A stretch of DNA of 21,444 nucleotides from JACKAN01 sp964502735 (GCA_964502735.1 CAZCYD010000052.1:1-21444); one strand, 5' to 3'; counted from the stretch's first letter, positions 1-8,113 are shown. The notes: a model not told the origin generated them from the sequence alone. Numbers and translations: made by a program.

Positions 1-149
1 TTAACTAACAATTTCGTTCACTAAAAAGTCTCCACTTTTCTTGGGGAATTCCAGTATAACTTTTCGAGGCAAAGCACAAGAAGTCCAATACAAGTTCGAA
101 AACCATCTCGGGGCTAGAATCTAAATAAAAACTAAGCTATAGTTTAGTG

Positions 150-1145
150 ATGAACGTTTTGGTAACTGGCGGGGCCGGCTTTATAGGTTCTCATTTTTGC
201 GATTTTATTATAGGCCTACCTGACCTCAATCGTTTGGTTGTCGTAGACAAACTGACCTATGCGGGTCTTAAACTGAATTTAAACCACTGTTTGGCGGACC
301 CACGCAGTCAGTTTATTCAAGCAGACATTTGCTATCCCAAGGATTTTCAAGAGGTCTTGCTAAGTTCAGATTTTATCTTTAATTTTGCGGCAGAGAGTCA
401 TGTAGATAATTCTATAAGTGGGCCCAAGGAGTTTATTCAGACTAACATATGGGGAACTTTTCAACTGTTAGAGCAATTGAGAAATAGTCAGTCTTCAGCT
501 CGATTTATTCAAATTTCTACGGATGAAGTTTATGGAAGCTTGCAAGGTGGAGATTCTTCATCAACTGAAGAGAGCCCGTTAAAGCCATCGTCCCCTTATT
601 CTTCATCTAAAGCCAGTGCAGACCTTTTAGCCCTTAGTTATTACTTTACGTATGGGCTCAATATTTTGGTTACAAGAAGCTCCAATAATTATGGACCTCG
701 CCAGTTGCCAGAAAAACTTTTGCCCAAAGTCATTGGCAATGCAAGAGATGAAGTCGGTATACCTGTTTATGGCAATGGTAAAAATATTAGAGATTGGATT
801 TTTGTCGAAGACAACTGTAAGGGAATTTGGCAGGCCGCTCATAAGGGAGAGGCTGGAAACGTCTATCACTTTGGTTCTGGCGAGGAAGTTAGCAATATTG
901 AATTGGTAAAAAAAGTTCTAAAAGTTATGAATAAAGAAGAAAGCCTTATTCAGTTCGTAGAGGACCGAAAGGGTCATGATTTTCGTTATTCACTTTCTAC
1001 AAAAATAACTCAAAAAAAATTGAACTGGAAACCACAAATGTCTCATCAGCAAGGTCTTAATAAAACTGTGGAATGGTATCTAGAAAATTCCAGTTGGTGG
1101 GAAGTGGCTACGGAGAGGCTTTTGGGAAAAAATAAAATACGCTAG
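150..1145 (+). CDS. rfbB: dTDP-glucose 4,6-dehydratase
   Basis: This enzyme converts dTDP-glucose to dTDP-4-keto-6-deoxyglucose in the cytoplasm, the second step toward dTDP-rhamnose and related sugars of surface polysaccharide. It is an extended short-chain dehydrogenase of 331 residues, close to the family's usual length of about 340-360. Visible hallmarks are the NAD-binding TGGAGFIGSH near residues 6-15, the catalytic TDE at 124-126 inside STDEVYG, and the YSSSK motif (Tyr150, Lys154). SSNNYGPRQ and RDWIFVEDN are also typical of RfbB. I chose ATG 150 because the protein then begins MNVLVTGG; a GTG at 147 is directly adjacent. No good Shine-Dalgarno is visible. rfbA follows after 20 nt, supporting an operon. 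The identification is firm; the sugar end product is not known because rfbC and rfbD are not in the window. Confidence 0.95.
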   Translation: MNVLVTGGAGFIGSHFCDFIIGLPDLNRLVVVDKLTYAGLKLNLNHCLADPRSQFIQADICYPKDFQEVLLSSDFIFNFAAESHVDNSISGPKEFIQTNIWGTFQLLEQLRNSQSSARFIQISTDEVYGSLQGGDSSSTEESPLKPSSPYSSSKASADLLALSYYFTYGLNILVTRSSNNYGPRQLPEKLLPKVIGNARDEVGIPVYGNGKNIRDWIFVEDNCKGIWQAAHKGEAGNVYHFGSGEEVSNIELVKKVLKVMNKEESLIQFVEDRKGHDFRYSLSTKITQKKLNWKPQMSHQQGLNKTVEWYLENSSWWEVATERLLGKNKIR

Positions 1146-1165
1146 TGCCAAAGAAGAGGGTGTGT

Positions 1166-2050
1166 ATGAAAGGAATTTTGTTAGCTGGTGGAAGTGGAAC
1201 AAGAATGTATCCACTGACCAAATCTGTTTCAAAACATATTTTGGGTGTTTATGATAAGCCTGCCATTTTTTATCCGCTTTCAGTTTTAATGTTAGCTGAT
1301 ATTCGAGAAATTGCGATCGTATTAAATCCTCAAGATGAAAATATTTTTCGTCAATTGTTAGGGGATGGGTCAAATTATGGAATAAAACTGAGTTACATCG
1401 TTCAGAGCTCACCTAAAGGAATTGCTGATGCCTACAATGTTGCAGAAAAGTTCATAGATGGAAACTCCTCGATGATGATTTTAGGAGATAATTTTTTTTA
1501 TGGGTTTGAGCTTCCAAAAAGAATTAGGCGAGCAAAAGAAAACAGTAGTGGAGCTACAGTTTTTGCTATGCAGGTCAAAGATCCAAGAGGTTTTGGCGTA
1601 TTAGATATTCAAGATTTAGAAAAACCTCCAAGAGGTATAATTGAGAAACCTAAAAATCCCCCGTCAAACTGGGCGGTAACAGGGCTTTATGTTTTTGATA
1701 ATACAGCCTCCAAAAGAGTAAAAGGTCTTAAGCCTTCAAAAAGAGGTGAGTTAGAGATAACAGACCTTATTGCGGCTTATTTGAGTGAACAGGATTTGGC
1801 TGTGGAGTATTTGGGTCGAGGAACGGCTTGGTTAGATACGGGTACTCCAGAGGGAATGTTAAGCTGTGCAAGTTTTGTAAAAACAGTCGAAGATCGCCAA
1901 GGCTTTAAAATCGCATGCTTAGAGGAGATCGCCTTCCGACGAGGCTTTTTGAGTATGGAAGAGGTTATTGACAGAGTTAAGGAGTATCCAGAGAGCTTGT
2001 ATAAAAACTATATTATCGAAGTGTTGGAAAATCCCAATTTGCGAATCTAG
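1166..2050 (+). CDS. rfbA: Glucose-1-phosphate thymidylyltransferase
   Basis: This enzyme joins glucose-1-phosphate and dTTP to give dTDP-glucose, the first step of dTDP-rhamnose-type sugar synthesis, and feeds the product of its neighbour rfbB. The 294-residue length fits short-form RmlA/RfbA. The nucleotide-binding signature GGSGTRMYP lies at residues 8-16, followed by VSK and YDKPAIFYPLS. LGDNFFYG, the EKP motif, AVTGLYVFDN, RGELEITD and GTAWLDTGT are all family hallmarks. The open frame extends to a GTG at 1145 overlapping the rfbB stop, but ATG 1166 gives the standard MKGILLAGG beginning and has AGAGGG at 1155-1160, five bases upstream, so I start there. The KQLLP segment of enterobacterial RmlA reads KHILG here, a small deviation near the nucleotide site. 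The assignment is secure. Confidence 0.95.
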   Translation: MKGILLAGGSGTRMYPLTKSVSKHILGVYDKPAIFYPLSVLMLADIREIAIVLNPQDENIFRQLLGDGSNYGIKLSYIVQSSPKGIADAYNVAEKFIDGNSSMMILGDNFFYGFELPKRIRRAKENSSGATVFAMQVKDPRGFGVLDIQDLEKPPRGIIEKPKNPPSNWAVTGLYVFDNTASKRVKGLKPSKRGELEITDLIAAYLSEQDLAVEYLGRGTAWLDTGTPEGMLSCASFVKTVEDRQGFKIACLEEIAFRRGFLSMEEVIDRVKEYPESLYKNYIIEVLENPNLRI

Positions 2051-2061
2051 CTTTGTTGAGT

Positions 2062-2066
2062 GGAGG
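2062..2066 (+). promoter_or_regulatory. Ribosome binding site deciding the start of the TlpA-like gene
   Basis: GGAGG lies four bases before ATG 2071. It supports that codon over the in-frame TTG at 2053, which has no Shine-Dalgarno. Confidence 0.7.
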
Positions 2067-2070
2067 TATT

Positions 2071-2634
2071 ATGAAGCATGTTAAAGGATTATTGGCTGTA
2101 CTCATTGCGGCGGCCATTATGTGGATGGGTTGGAGTTATTATCGAGATTTTTTATATCAAGGGCAAAAGCCTCCTGAAGGGACGTTAAAACTTAACGATT
2201 TATCCCAGCAGGGATTGCCAGACTTTGAATTGCAAGACACTCGAGGACAGTCTATAAGGCTTTCAGATTTTAAAGATAAAGTAGTTATAGTTAACTTTTG
2301 GGCTTCGTGGTGTGATCCTTGTGTCGAAGAGTTTCCATCTCTTATGAATTTAATTGAACACTTTGACGGTAAAGTTAAACTTTTAGCTATATCAGCAGAT
2401 AAAGAAAAAGAGGATATGGAGAACTTTTTAAAGGCTTTTAGTGCCACTAGCCCCCATTTAATAGTGATGTGGGACAAAGAACAAAAAGTTGCAAAGAGCT
2501 TTGGAACGACAGTATTGCCGGAATCTTACATCCTAGGTTATGACAATAAGCTAATCAGAAAAGTGGCTGGTGTAGAGGACTGGGCAACCCCCTACGCAAA
2601 AGAGTTTTTTGAAAGCTTGATTGAAAAGCCCTAA
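2071..2634 (+). CDS. Membrane-anchored TlpA/ResA-like thiol-disulfide oxidoreductase
   Basis: This is a 187-residue thioredoxin-fold protein of the TlpA/ResA/AhpC-TSA type. One N-terminal hydrophobic segment (about residues 5-20) probably anchors it in the inner membrane with the catalytic domain in the periplasm. The redox motif WCDPC has its cysteines at 81 and 84, inside NFWASWCDPC, and the cis-proline region VLPESYIL follows near 150. Such proteins reduce or exchange periplasmic disulfides, often for cytochrome c maturation or protein folding. No cytochrome biogenesis gene is nearby, so the substrate is unknown. ATG 2071 is chosen over TTG 2053 because GGAGG sits at 2062-2066. The gene begins 20 nt after rfbA and probably shares its transcript. 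It converges on the vWA gene of the motor operon; cysteine-containing proteins of that operon are conceivable clients, but this is only inference. Confidence 0.88.
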   Translation: MKHVKGLLAVLIAAAIMWMGWSYYRDFLYQGQKPPEGTLKLNDLSQQGLPDFELQDTRGQSIRLSDFKDKVVIVNFWASWCDPCVEEFPSLMNLIEHFDGKVKLLAISADKEKEDMENFLKAFSATSPHLIVMWDKEQKVAKSFGTTVLPESYILGYDNKLIRKVAGVEDWATPYAKEFFESLIEKP

Positions 2635-2640
2635 ACTCTG

Positions 2641-2652
2641 GTCTTTCTAGAC
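2641..2652. terminator. Weak hairpin between convergent genes
   Basis: GTCT and AGAC form a four-base stem around TTCT, followed on the plus strand by TTTAATTTAATTT. It lies in the 24-nt gap between the converging TlpA-like and vWA genes, where a terminator is expected. The stem is short and GC-poor, so the call is tentative. Confidence 0.2.
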
Positions 2653-2658
2653 TTTAAT

Positions 2659-4428
2659 TTAATTTCCGACTTTTTGGCTATTAAGAGAGTTTGCTGTTCT
2701 GGGGTCTATGGCTTTATACCTCACAAGTAGTTCTTGTTTTTCTAGTTCATCTTGGCTCATCAAGATAAGCTTTCTAATCCCAGGTTTGATAAGAACTTGC
2801 CAACATAGTCCACTTGTTTGTTTGATGTTTTTTTGTCTACTAGTGGCTTGTTCAGACTGACAAGTTGGAACTTTTCTTTCAGGTTGGTTTTTAAACACAA
2901 CCTCAATGTTTTGAGCAGGAACCATTTCTAGGTCATATTCTCCTCGTTGTAATGAGTCTTTAAATAAATCTTTTGCCACTTGGACAAGATTTTCTCCGTA
3001 GTTGTTACTGCATATATTTAAAATGTTACTGCCTTCAGATCGCTTGCCACCAGTGAGTCTTAAAAATTCTTCTAACATCTGTGGTTTGTCAAACCCATTA
3101 ATGCCCCTAACATCGTCGTCTACTCGGTTATTAGTTGTACAGTGCCTTCGGCTCCATTGGCGCGAGTGTTTTCTTTGTAAGTCATAGCTAACAGTATTTT
3201 TATGAAGAACTCCGTATGTAGAAATCTTACTGTAGCTTCCATCATCGCCCTTAAGGTTTTTTAAAGCTTCGGCAGCTTCACGGGGAGTGACACCCACAGA
3301 CTGGTCGATGGTGTCGGTTACAAAAATTACACCAAGATGAGCCTTTTCTCTAACGAACTTATCATTATAGTTTATTGAAAAATTCAACCAGGCCTCATCT
3401 GCAGCCTTATCATCGGATTTTGGTGCCGTCCATTTGTCGGAGTCATACTTAGAAGTTGAGGGGAACTGTTGGCGGTAATGTTCAGCATGACCCCCAAATA
3501 AAAGAGTTTGAGGACTTAAGGCTGCCAGCATGGGAGAAATTAACTCTTCAAATCGAGGTCCTTTAGATTCTTTACTTAACTCCTCTCGATGAGTTCCGAG
3601 ATCTTTGTTTGCAAATAGGCCTGTCACCCGATTTTGGTTACGGCCAATAATTTTACCATCTGTCGAGATGTAATTATATTCATCATATTTTTGAAAAAGC
3701 TGTGCCCCTACTTTTAATGTAGACTCAAGATTTTTAATATGAGTCTGTGGAGTGGCAAAGCGATTTCCATTAAGATAACTACCATCTTCGTGATTTTTAA
3801 TTGGCAACAGTCGTCCTAAGCGAAAGAAATTTCTTAACGGCACTGAGGGGTTCAAGATATCAAACTCTTTGCGGCTCCATTCTGTTATTCCTTGTTCATA
3901 TCTATCTTCTCCGGGACTTCCTTTTTTAAAGTATCTTTCCGAATCATAAATGGAAGTTACGGCGATTCTATAGTCCAACAAATTCAACTTAGAGAGCTCT
4001 CCGGTAAAATTTTTCATTGCGGCGGCAAGGTTGTTTTGATGAGGCTCCATAGAAGCTGAGTCGTCAATTACGAATAATAAATCTAACATAGGTTTGATTT
4101 CGTTTCTTTCTATTGAGATCACTTGTTCAACATCTATCATATTGGCGTGTTGAAGATTTATCGTTTCACCAGGCCTAGAAATACCGCTCACACTTGTAAT
4201 ACTTCCTATGTTGGGAAGAGTGGGGGGAGTTGAGGACTCAAGAGTTGGAGATTCAGGAAGTTCATCTTTCTCATCAATATTTACAATTTCACTTTCCATC
4301 TTAGGATGAATGATTTGCTCTAAATCTGTAGTTTCTGTTTGGCAAGCGGTTAGGCTCATCGCGATAATTATCCAAAATGTTAATATTGTAGTCGGCTTAT
4401 TTATTTTGTGTTCAGAAACATTTTTCAT
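2659..4428 (-). CDS. von Willebrand A (MIDAS) lipoprotein, candidate adhesin of the motor operon
   Basis: This 589-residue protein is predicted to be exported, lipidated and to carry a vWA domain. The N-terminus has a basic region, a hydrophobic stretch (about 17-28) and a lipobox LTAC with Cys29. After a low-complexity acidic/Pro/Thr/Ser linker (about 40-85) comes the metal-ion-dependent adhesion site DDSAS at 122-126 in LLFVIDDSASM. A later VIFVTD strand (368-372) fits the fold. Four further cysteines (430, 473, 523, 542) could form disulfides. The start ATG overlaps the upstream stop as ATGA, with AGGTGG at good spacing, so it is translationally coupled as the last gene of the motor operon. 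In Myxococcus the vWA lipoprotein CglB is the gliding adhesin; I infer a similar role by domain and context, not by demonstrated homology. It could instead be a chaperone-like or assembly vWA protein. Confidence 0.85.
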   Translation of the reverse strand: MKNVSEHKINKPTTILTFWIIIAMSLTACQTETTDLEQIIHPKMESEIVNIDEKDELPESPTLESSTPPTLPNIGSITSVSGISRPGETINLQHANMIDVEQVISIERNEIKPMLDLLFVIDDSASMEPHQNNLAAAMKNFTGELSKLNLLDYRIAVTSIYDSERYFKKGSPGEDRYEQGITEWSRKEFDILNPSVPLRNFFRLGRLLPIKNHEDGSYLNGNRFATPQTHIKNLESTLKVGAQLFQKYDEYNYISTDGKIIGRNQNRVTGLFANKDLGTHREELSKESKGPRFEELISPMLAALSPQTLLFGGHAEHYRQQFPSTSKYDSDKWTAPKSDDKAADEAWLNFSINYNDKFVREKAHLGVIFVTDTIDQSVGVTPREAAEALKNLKGDDGSYSKISTYGVLHKNTVSYDLQRKHSRQWSRRHCTTNNRVDDDVRGINGFDKPQMLEEFLRLTGGKRSEGSNILNICSNNYGENLVQVAKDLFKDSLQRGEYDLEMVPAQNIEVVFKNQPERKVPTCQSEQATSRQKNIKQTSGLCWQVLIKPGIRKLILMSQDELEKQELLVRYKAIDPRTANSLNSQKVGN

Positions 4429-5270
4429 ATTGATGCCACCTTTTTAAATGGTACGGGACAATTTTTAGCTTCAACTTTTAGCTGATCGACTTCATCAATC
4501 CAAACATCATTTTCTTCAAACGGAAACTCCAAATCAAACTCTCCGTTTTTTGTTTTATTATGGAGTGTTGGCCGCTTTCCTGCTAACTTTTTATCGATAT
4601 ATATTCTTTGAATAGAATCGGCCTCAATAAGATGTAGGTGAGTAATCACATTAGAGTAGTGTTGAAGTTCTATGTTTAGTTTTTCTGATTTGTTTAGTTT
4701 AGATTTTTTCTCGATTTCTTTAATTCTTCCTAAGCTTTGTTTTTTAAAGACTTCAATAATCTGAAATACGCGATTAAAGTCGCAAACTTGATGAGAAACG
4801 AATGCACTTAAATAGTAGGCTTCAGGGCTGACAACATCAGAAAATAAAGGTGACATTAGAGTATGACTATCAGCTATGGCATCGTTCATTTTACCCAAAT
4901 AGATTTTGGTCCAGGCTCTTTCCTCTACGCTCGCTAGCCATAATGGTGAAGATCTGGGTATTTTTTCGTAGGCTTCCAGGGCTGAGCTGTATTTTCTACT
5001 GTTAAATAGAACTCTACCTTTTATAAGTTGGATATTGTGATCTAAACCCCCGTTTAAGTTTTTTAGTATAGGTGTTTTTAAAATTTGAAGAGCTTTTTGA
5101 TTTTGTCCTTTGTCTGCTAATTCTAAAGATCTCGAAATTAGTCTTTTCTGCAAAGCTGTAAATTCTTTTTGTTCAGCAGGAGCTGGAATAACATCTGATT
5201 TTTCAGCCATGCCAAATGAACTGTAAATAAGAACTAGAGTAAAAATTATACTAAAAACTCTTTTTATCAT
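4425..5270 (-). CDS. Exported helical/TPR-like repeat protein of the motor operon
   Basis: This 281-residue protein has a signal-peptide-like N-terminus (MIKRVFSIIFTLVLIYSS, probable cleavage near residue 22), so it is expected in the periplasm. Residues about 40-165 look like degenerate tetratricopeptide repeats, with recurring small and aromatic positions as in KALQILKTPIL, YSSALEAYEKIP and LASVEERAWTKIYLGK. A charged helical stretch rich in Lys/Glu follows (about 175-215), and the C-terminal 60 residues are unassigned. No catalytic motif is seen. The start overlaps the beta-barrel gene's stop as ATGA, and its own stop overlaps the vWA gene's start. I infer a periplasmic scaffold linking neighbouring products, comparable in type to TPR components of the Glt machinery. 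I cannot name an ortholog. Confidence 0.8.
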   Translation of the reverse strand: MIKRVFSIIFTLVLIYSSFGMAEKSDVIPAPAEQKEFTALQKRLISRSLELADKGQNQKALQILKTPILKNLNGGLDHNIQLIKGRVLFNSRKYSSALEAYEKIPRSSPLWLASVEERAWTKIYLGKMNDAIADSHTLMSPLFSDVVSPEAYYLSAFVSHQVCDFNRVFQIIEVFKKQSLGRIKEIEKKSKLNKSEKLNIELQHYSNVITHLHLIEADSIQRIYIDKKLAGKRPTLHNKTKNGEFDLEFPFEENDVWIDEVDQLKVEAKNCPVPFKKVASI

Positions 5271-5989
5271 AATAGGAACCCTATTTTGGCCATAAAAATT
5301 GTCTGATCAATTCTTCGACTTTGATTGTCGCCAATGGTGTCATTGTAAATTTGGTGTCGAACTTCGAATCGGGATGTTAACCAGTTTGTTAGCCAAAAGC
5401 CAACACCACCGGCATAACTAGCCAAATCTGTGGAACCAGTTCTATCAAGTTGTATTTGACCGTAACCGGCAGATAAATAGATGTCAAACTGGGTGACCTT
5501 CCAATTAAATAAGTTCACCTTACCATATAGGGGGTAAAAAGAAACTGTAGCCAAGTAGGCATCTCTAGCAAAGTCTCTTACATCTGGACCAATTCCTGTT
5601 CCCGCTTGTTCGTTACCTCTAAAGACACGCTTTCCTTCTTTTGAGAGTTCGTTGTTAAAGCTGTAGTATCTTCCGCCTATCGACCAGCGAGGGTTAATGT
5701 GTAAATCTAAAGCTGTTTCTAATTGTCTAGAGTCTGTATAGGGATTTCCTCCTGTCAATAAGCCATAACCAAGGCTGCCTTCTAGCCTCCAGTGCCTATC
5801 AACAGCACGCTTTTGAACGACTTTAATTTTATTGTCAGGGTTTAAACCACGGGCCTTTCTGACAACTTCTTTGTTTACGCCTAAACTATCTAGATCGTCC
5901 GCGACACTTTTAGCATTGGCAGAAGAGAGTCCAGAGGCGAACATCAAAAGCACTACTAAAATATTAAGATGTTTCATTAGTTGTCTCAT
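5267..5989 (-). CDS. Outer-membrane beta-barrel protein of the motor operon
   Basis: This 240-residue protein has a signal peptide (hydrophobic about 7-22, probable cleavage after SSANA). A short helical region (30-60) is followed by alternating strands typical of a small outer-membrane barrel: WRLEGSLGYGLL, WSIGGRYYSFNNEL, ISLSAGYGQ-like and FEVRHQIYND segments. The last residues MAKIGFLL fit a terminal barrel strand. The pattern resembles the outer-membrane beta-barrel domain described from myxobacteria (TIGR04565-like), the class that includes Glt outer-membrane components. ATG 5989 is supported by GGGAG seven bases upstream and overlaps the preceding stop as TGATG. Its place between a coiled-coil lipoprotein and a TPR protein suggests it is the outer-membrane part of the motor. 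The exact ortholog among Glt barrels is not resolved. Confidence 0.85.
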   Translation of the reverse strand: MRQLMKHLNILVVLLMFASGLSSANAKSVADDLDSLGVNKEVVRKARGLNPDNKIKVVQKRAVDRHWRLEGSLGYGLLTGGNPYTDSRQLETALDLHINPRWSIGGRYYSFNNELSKEGKRVFRGNEQAGTGIGPDVRDFARDAYLATVSFYPLYGKVNLFNWKVTQFDIYLSAGYGQIQLDRTGSTDLASYAGGVGFWLTNWLTSRFEVRHQIYNDTIGDNQSRRIDQTIFMAKIGFLL

Positions 5990-6870
5990 CAGTTATCTCC
6001 CTTAAGCTTTTGGATGCTCCCTTCAGTGGAAGGAAGTTTATCGCTATGCACAACAATCATGATGCTCTCTTCAAAACTTTGTTGAGCAACAAGTGAGCGA
6101 GTTGATGTATCAGTAATGCGATTCAAATCAAGTATAGGAACTAAATAATGTAGGGAGCGAAATAACTCTTGTTCCTTTGGAATAACTACATTTGGAGCCC
6201 CTTCAATTGTCCAAACATGCTCATCTTTTCTAACAATTGAAAGTCCTTGCGGCAATTCTGGCTGAACTCTGACTCCAACTACAGCTTCATGGCCGAAATC
6301 CATCTTAAAAAATATTGAGTAGGAACTTGATTTGTCTGTCGTCCATTCAATTGAACGAGGTAAAGATTGACTAATGTTTAGCCTATAAAGTAGACCTTGA
6401 AAAGTTTGTTTTTCAGGGTTTTCAATTAGTTGCTTATATGTTTTGGCCTGATTTTCCCATTCCGATAAAGCTGATTTTAAATCTTCTATGACTGCATCTT
6501 GAGCGGCTTTGTATTGGTTAAAGTCGGACATAAAACGCTCTCGTTCATTTAACCAAGTCGATTGATGGTTAGAGCTTTCATTTCTAAGCTGTTCAGTAAT
6601 GGTGTTATAGTGTTCTTCTAAAACTTTAATTCTCTCGTCGGCTCGAGCTTGAATATCTCTAATTGATTTTTGATAGGCATCAGTTTCTTCTTTAAATTTA
6701 TCTTCCCATTGTTTATGTTCTGAAACTCTTTCTGTACTAGACACATAGTTGCTAACTTCTTGTCCTTTAAGGGGATCAGCATTTTTTCCACCAAAATCGC
6801 AATTTACTAATAAGGTGGAAAATGCAACTAAGACTAGCAACTTATTATTAACTACATGATAGTATTTCAT
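5989..6870 (-). CDS. Coiled-coil lipoprotein of the motor operon
   Basis: This is a predicted 293-residue exported lipoprotein. The N-terminus has a hydrophobic segment (about 10-22) ending in LLVNC with Cys24. Asn at -1 is atypical for a lipobox, so lipidation is likely but not certain. Residues about 45-150 are a highly charged Glu/Lys/Gln-rich helix with heptad character, a probable coiled coil. The C-terminal part (about 160-290) is globular with beta-like segments such as YSIFFKMDFG and VVGVRVQPELP, unassigned. The open frame extends to 6927, but ATG 6870 has an ideal AGGAG eight bases upstream and gives a clean signal peptide. Asp follows the cysteine; in E. coli that residue holds lipoproteins in the inner membrane, and whether the rule applies here is unknown. 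I infer a periplasm-spanning strut between the TonB-like protein and the barrel. Confidence 0.82.
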   Translation of the reverse strand: MKYYHVVNNKLLVLVAFSTLLVNCDFGGKNADPLKGQEVSNYVSSTERVSEHKQWEDKFKEETDAYQKSIRDIQARADERIKVLEEHYNTITEQLRNESSNHQSTWLNERERFMSDFNQYKAAQDAVIEDLKSALSEWENQAKTYKQLIENPEKQTFQGLLYRLNISQSLPRSIEWTTDKSSSYSIFFKMDFGHEAVVGVRVQPELPQGLSIVRKDEHVWTIEGAPNVVIPKEQELFRSLHYLVPILDLNRITDTSTRSLVAQQSFEESIMIVVHSDKLPSTEGSIQKLKGDN

Positions 6871-6878
6871 GACATTTT

Positions 6879-6883
6879 CTCCT
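6879..6883 (-). promoter_or_regulatory. Ribosome binding site directly after the upstream stop
   Basis: AGGAG directly follows the TAA of the TonB-like gene and lies eight bases before ATG 6870. It decides that start over in-frame ATGs further upstream and suggests tight translational coupling. Confidence 0.7.
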
Positions 6884-8113
6884 TTAGCCATGCTTTGCCC
6901 TCTTAAGTACAAATGGATAAGAAACATTTACATCAACTTCCCCATAGGGTTTTGGAAACTTCCATCCCTTTATTTTTGTAACCATGCATTTCTCAACTGA
7001 TGAAGAGTTAAGACTGCTTTGACCTACTTTTGCAATTTGAACTTTTCCAGAGGCATTGATAATAAACTTTGTAACTACTCGACCATTAAGTTGGGGTTGA
7101 GACTGTAAACCTTTTTCGTAGCAATAAAATATTTGTCCAATATTTTGCCTAATAACAGCTTCTATTTGGCTCATTTCTAAACCACCAGCGACGGCCCCGC
7201 CGCCTTGCATAGGTAGTTCGAAATTTTCACTTGATCCACCAATGTTGAGCTTGCCGTAACCAGCTCTGCCGCCGGATTTACCTTTGGTCCCATATCCGAC
7301 ATGTCCAAGATTTGCCCCAGATTTATGACCTCCGCCTCCAGACATAAGGCCCTTGCCGGCAAGAGCGGCATTGGCCTTACCAATAGAAGACGTGCCAGAA
7401 GAGCTTCCTGAGCCCGCACCGTTAAGAGTAGAGTTCAAATTAAGTCCTTTTCCACCCTGCGATCCATTAGAAAATCCTCCTAATGCGGCAAGAGCTCCCA
7501 TATTTTTGACATTTTTTGTTGGCCTAATAATTTTTTTGGTAGATTTTGCTACAGGAGTTTTTGCTAATTTTTTTTGAACTTTAACATCACTAACTTTTAC
7601 TTTCTGATCTATTTTTTTATGACTAGGCTTAACAATTTTTCTAACTGCAGGGGTGGTTACGATCTTTTTTGGGGTGTTCTGTTTAGGCAATTCAATTGTA
7701 ACAACGGGCTGAGTTTCTTCAAAGAAAAATTTGTGAGTCCAAAATAGGCTAACACCAATAAATAAAAGAGCAGCATGGACATATGTTGACCACTTCAGAG
7801 TTTTTTTGTATTCGTCGTCGGAGTCATAATTTAAAGATTCAGACAGGTAAACGGGCAGGGTTTCAGCATCAGCAACTTTTCTTATAAAAATATAATCAGA
7901 TACTATAGAAGTAGGAGTTTTTGATAAATTTTTAACTTCATGTGAACTAACAAAGTAATAATCTTCATTTTTACCTATATTTGACAAAGCTTCGAGTCGG
8001 TTAGTTTTAGTTTTTTTGACCAAGTGTATTTGAGGAGAATCCCATTGAAAAAAACGTAAGACTCTTCCTGCATCATTTTCTAAAACTATTGCGGTAGATT
8101 CTTTCTTTTTCAT
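6884..8113 (-). CDS. TonB-like transenvelope protein with AgmX/PglI-type C-terminal domain
   Basis: This 409-residue protein is predicted to sit in the inner membrane and reach across the periplasm, passing motor force outward. A cytoplasmic domain of about 106 residues precedes one membrane segment (about 108-127). Next come a Lys/Pro/Val-rich stretch (about 143-203) and a Gly/Ser/Asn-rich flexible region (about 206-310). The C-terminal domain (about 311-406) has the EAVIRQN, FYCYEKGL, GRVVTKFIINASGKV and WKFPKP pattern of the AgmX/PglI family, with Cys331 and Cys376 likely disulfide-paired. In Myxococcus, GltG (PglI) and GltJ (AgmX) carry such ends and interact with the AglRQS channel. The cytoplasmic domain resembles none that I recognise; a diverged FHA fold as in GltG is possible. 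ATG 8113 has GAGG upstream and overlaps the previous stop as ATGA. Confidence 0.88.
   Translation of the reverse strand: MKKKESTAIVLENDAGRVLRFFQWDSPQIHLVKKTKTNRLEALSNIGKNEDYYFVSSHEVKNLSKTPTSIVSDYIFIRKVADAETLPVYLSESLNYDSDDEYKKTLKWSTYVHAALLFIGVSLFWTHKFFFEETQPVVTIELPKQNTPKKIVTTPAVRKIVKPSHKKIDQKVKVSDVKVQKKLAKTPVAKSTKKIIRPTKNVKNMGALAALGGFSNGSQGGKGLNLNSTLNGAGSGSSSGTSSIGKANAALAGKGLMSGGGGHKSGANLGHVGYGTKGKSGGRAGYGKLNIGGSSENFELPMQGGGAVAGGLEMSQIEAVIRQNIGQIFYCYEKGLQSQPQLNGRVVTKFIINASGKVQIAKVGQSSLNSSSVEKCMVTKIKGWKFPKPYGEVDVNVSYPFVLKRAKHG

Noticed and set aside
1..123. Minus-strand open stretch of about 39 codons ending in TAA at position 1-3
   Set aside because: It is bounded by a TAG at 121-123, too short to recognise, and an overlapping frame is equally open. 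A gene end cannot be claimed.
129..145. AAACTA/TAGTTT inverted repeat just before rfbB
   Set aside because: A six-base AT-rich palindrome is expected by chance in DNA of this composition and has no partner motif.
627..1412. Antisense and alternate-frame open stretches within rfbB and rfbA
   Set aside because: They lie inside strongly conserved genes and carry no recognisable protein features.
7177..7577. Alternate-frame and antisense open stretches in the Gly/Lys-rich part of the TonB-like gene
   Set aside because: Low-complexity coding sequence leaves other frames open; the composition (Ala/Leu/Pro-rich) is an artefact of the repeats.
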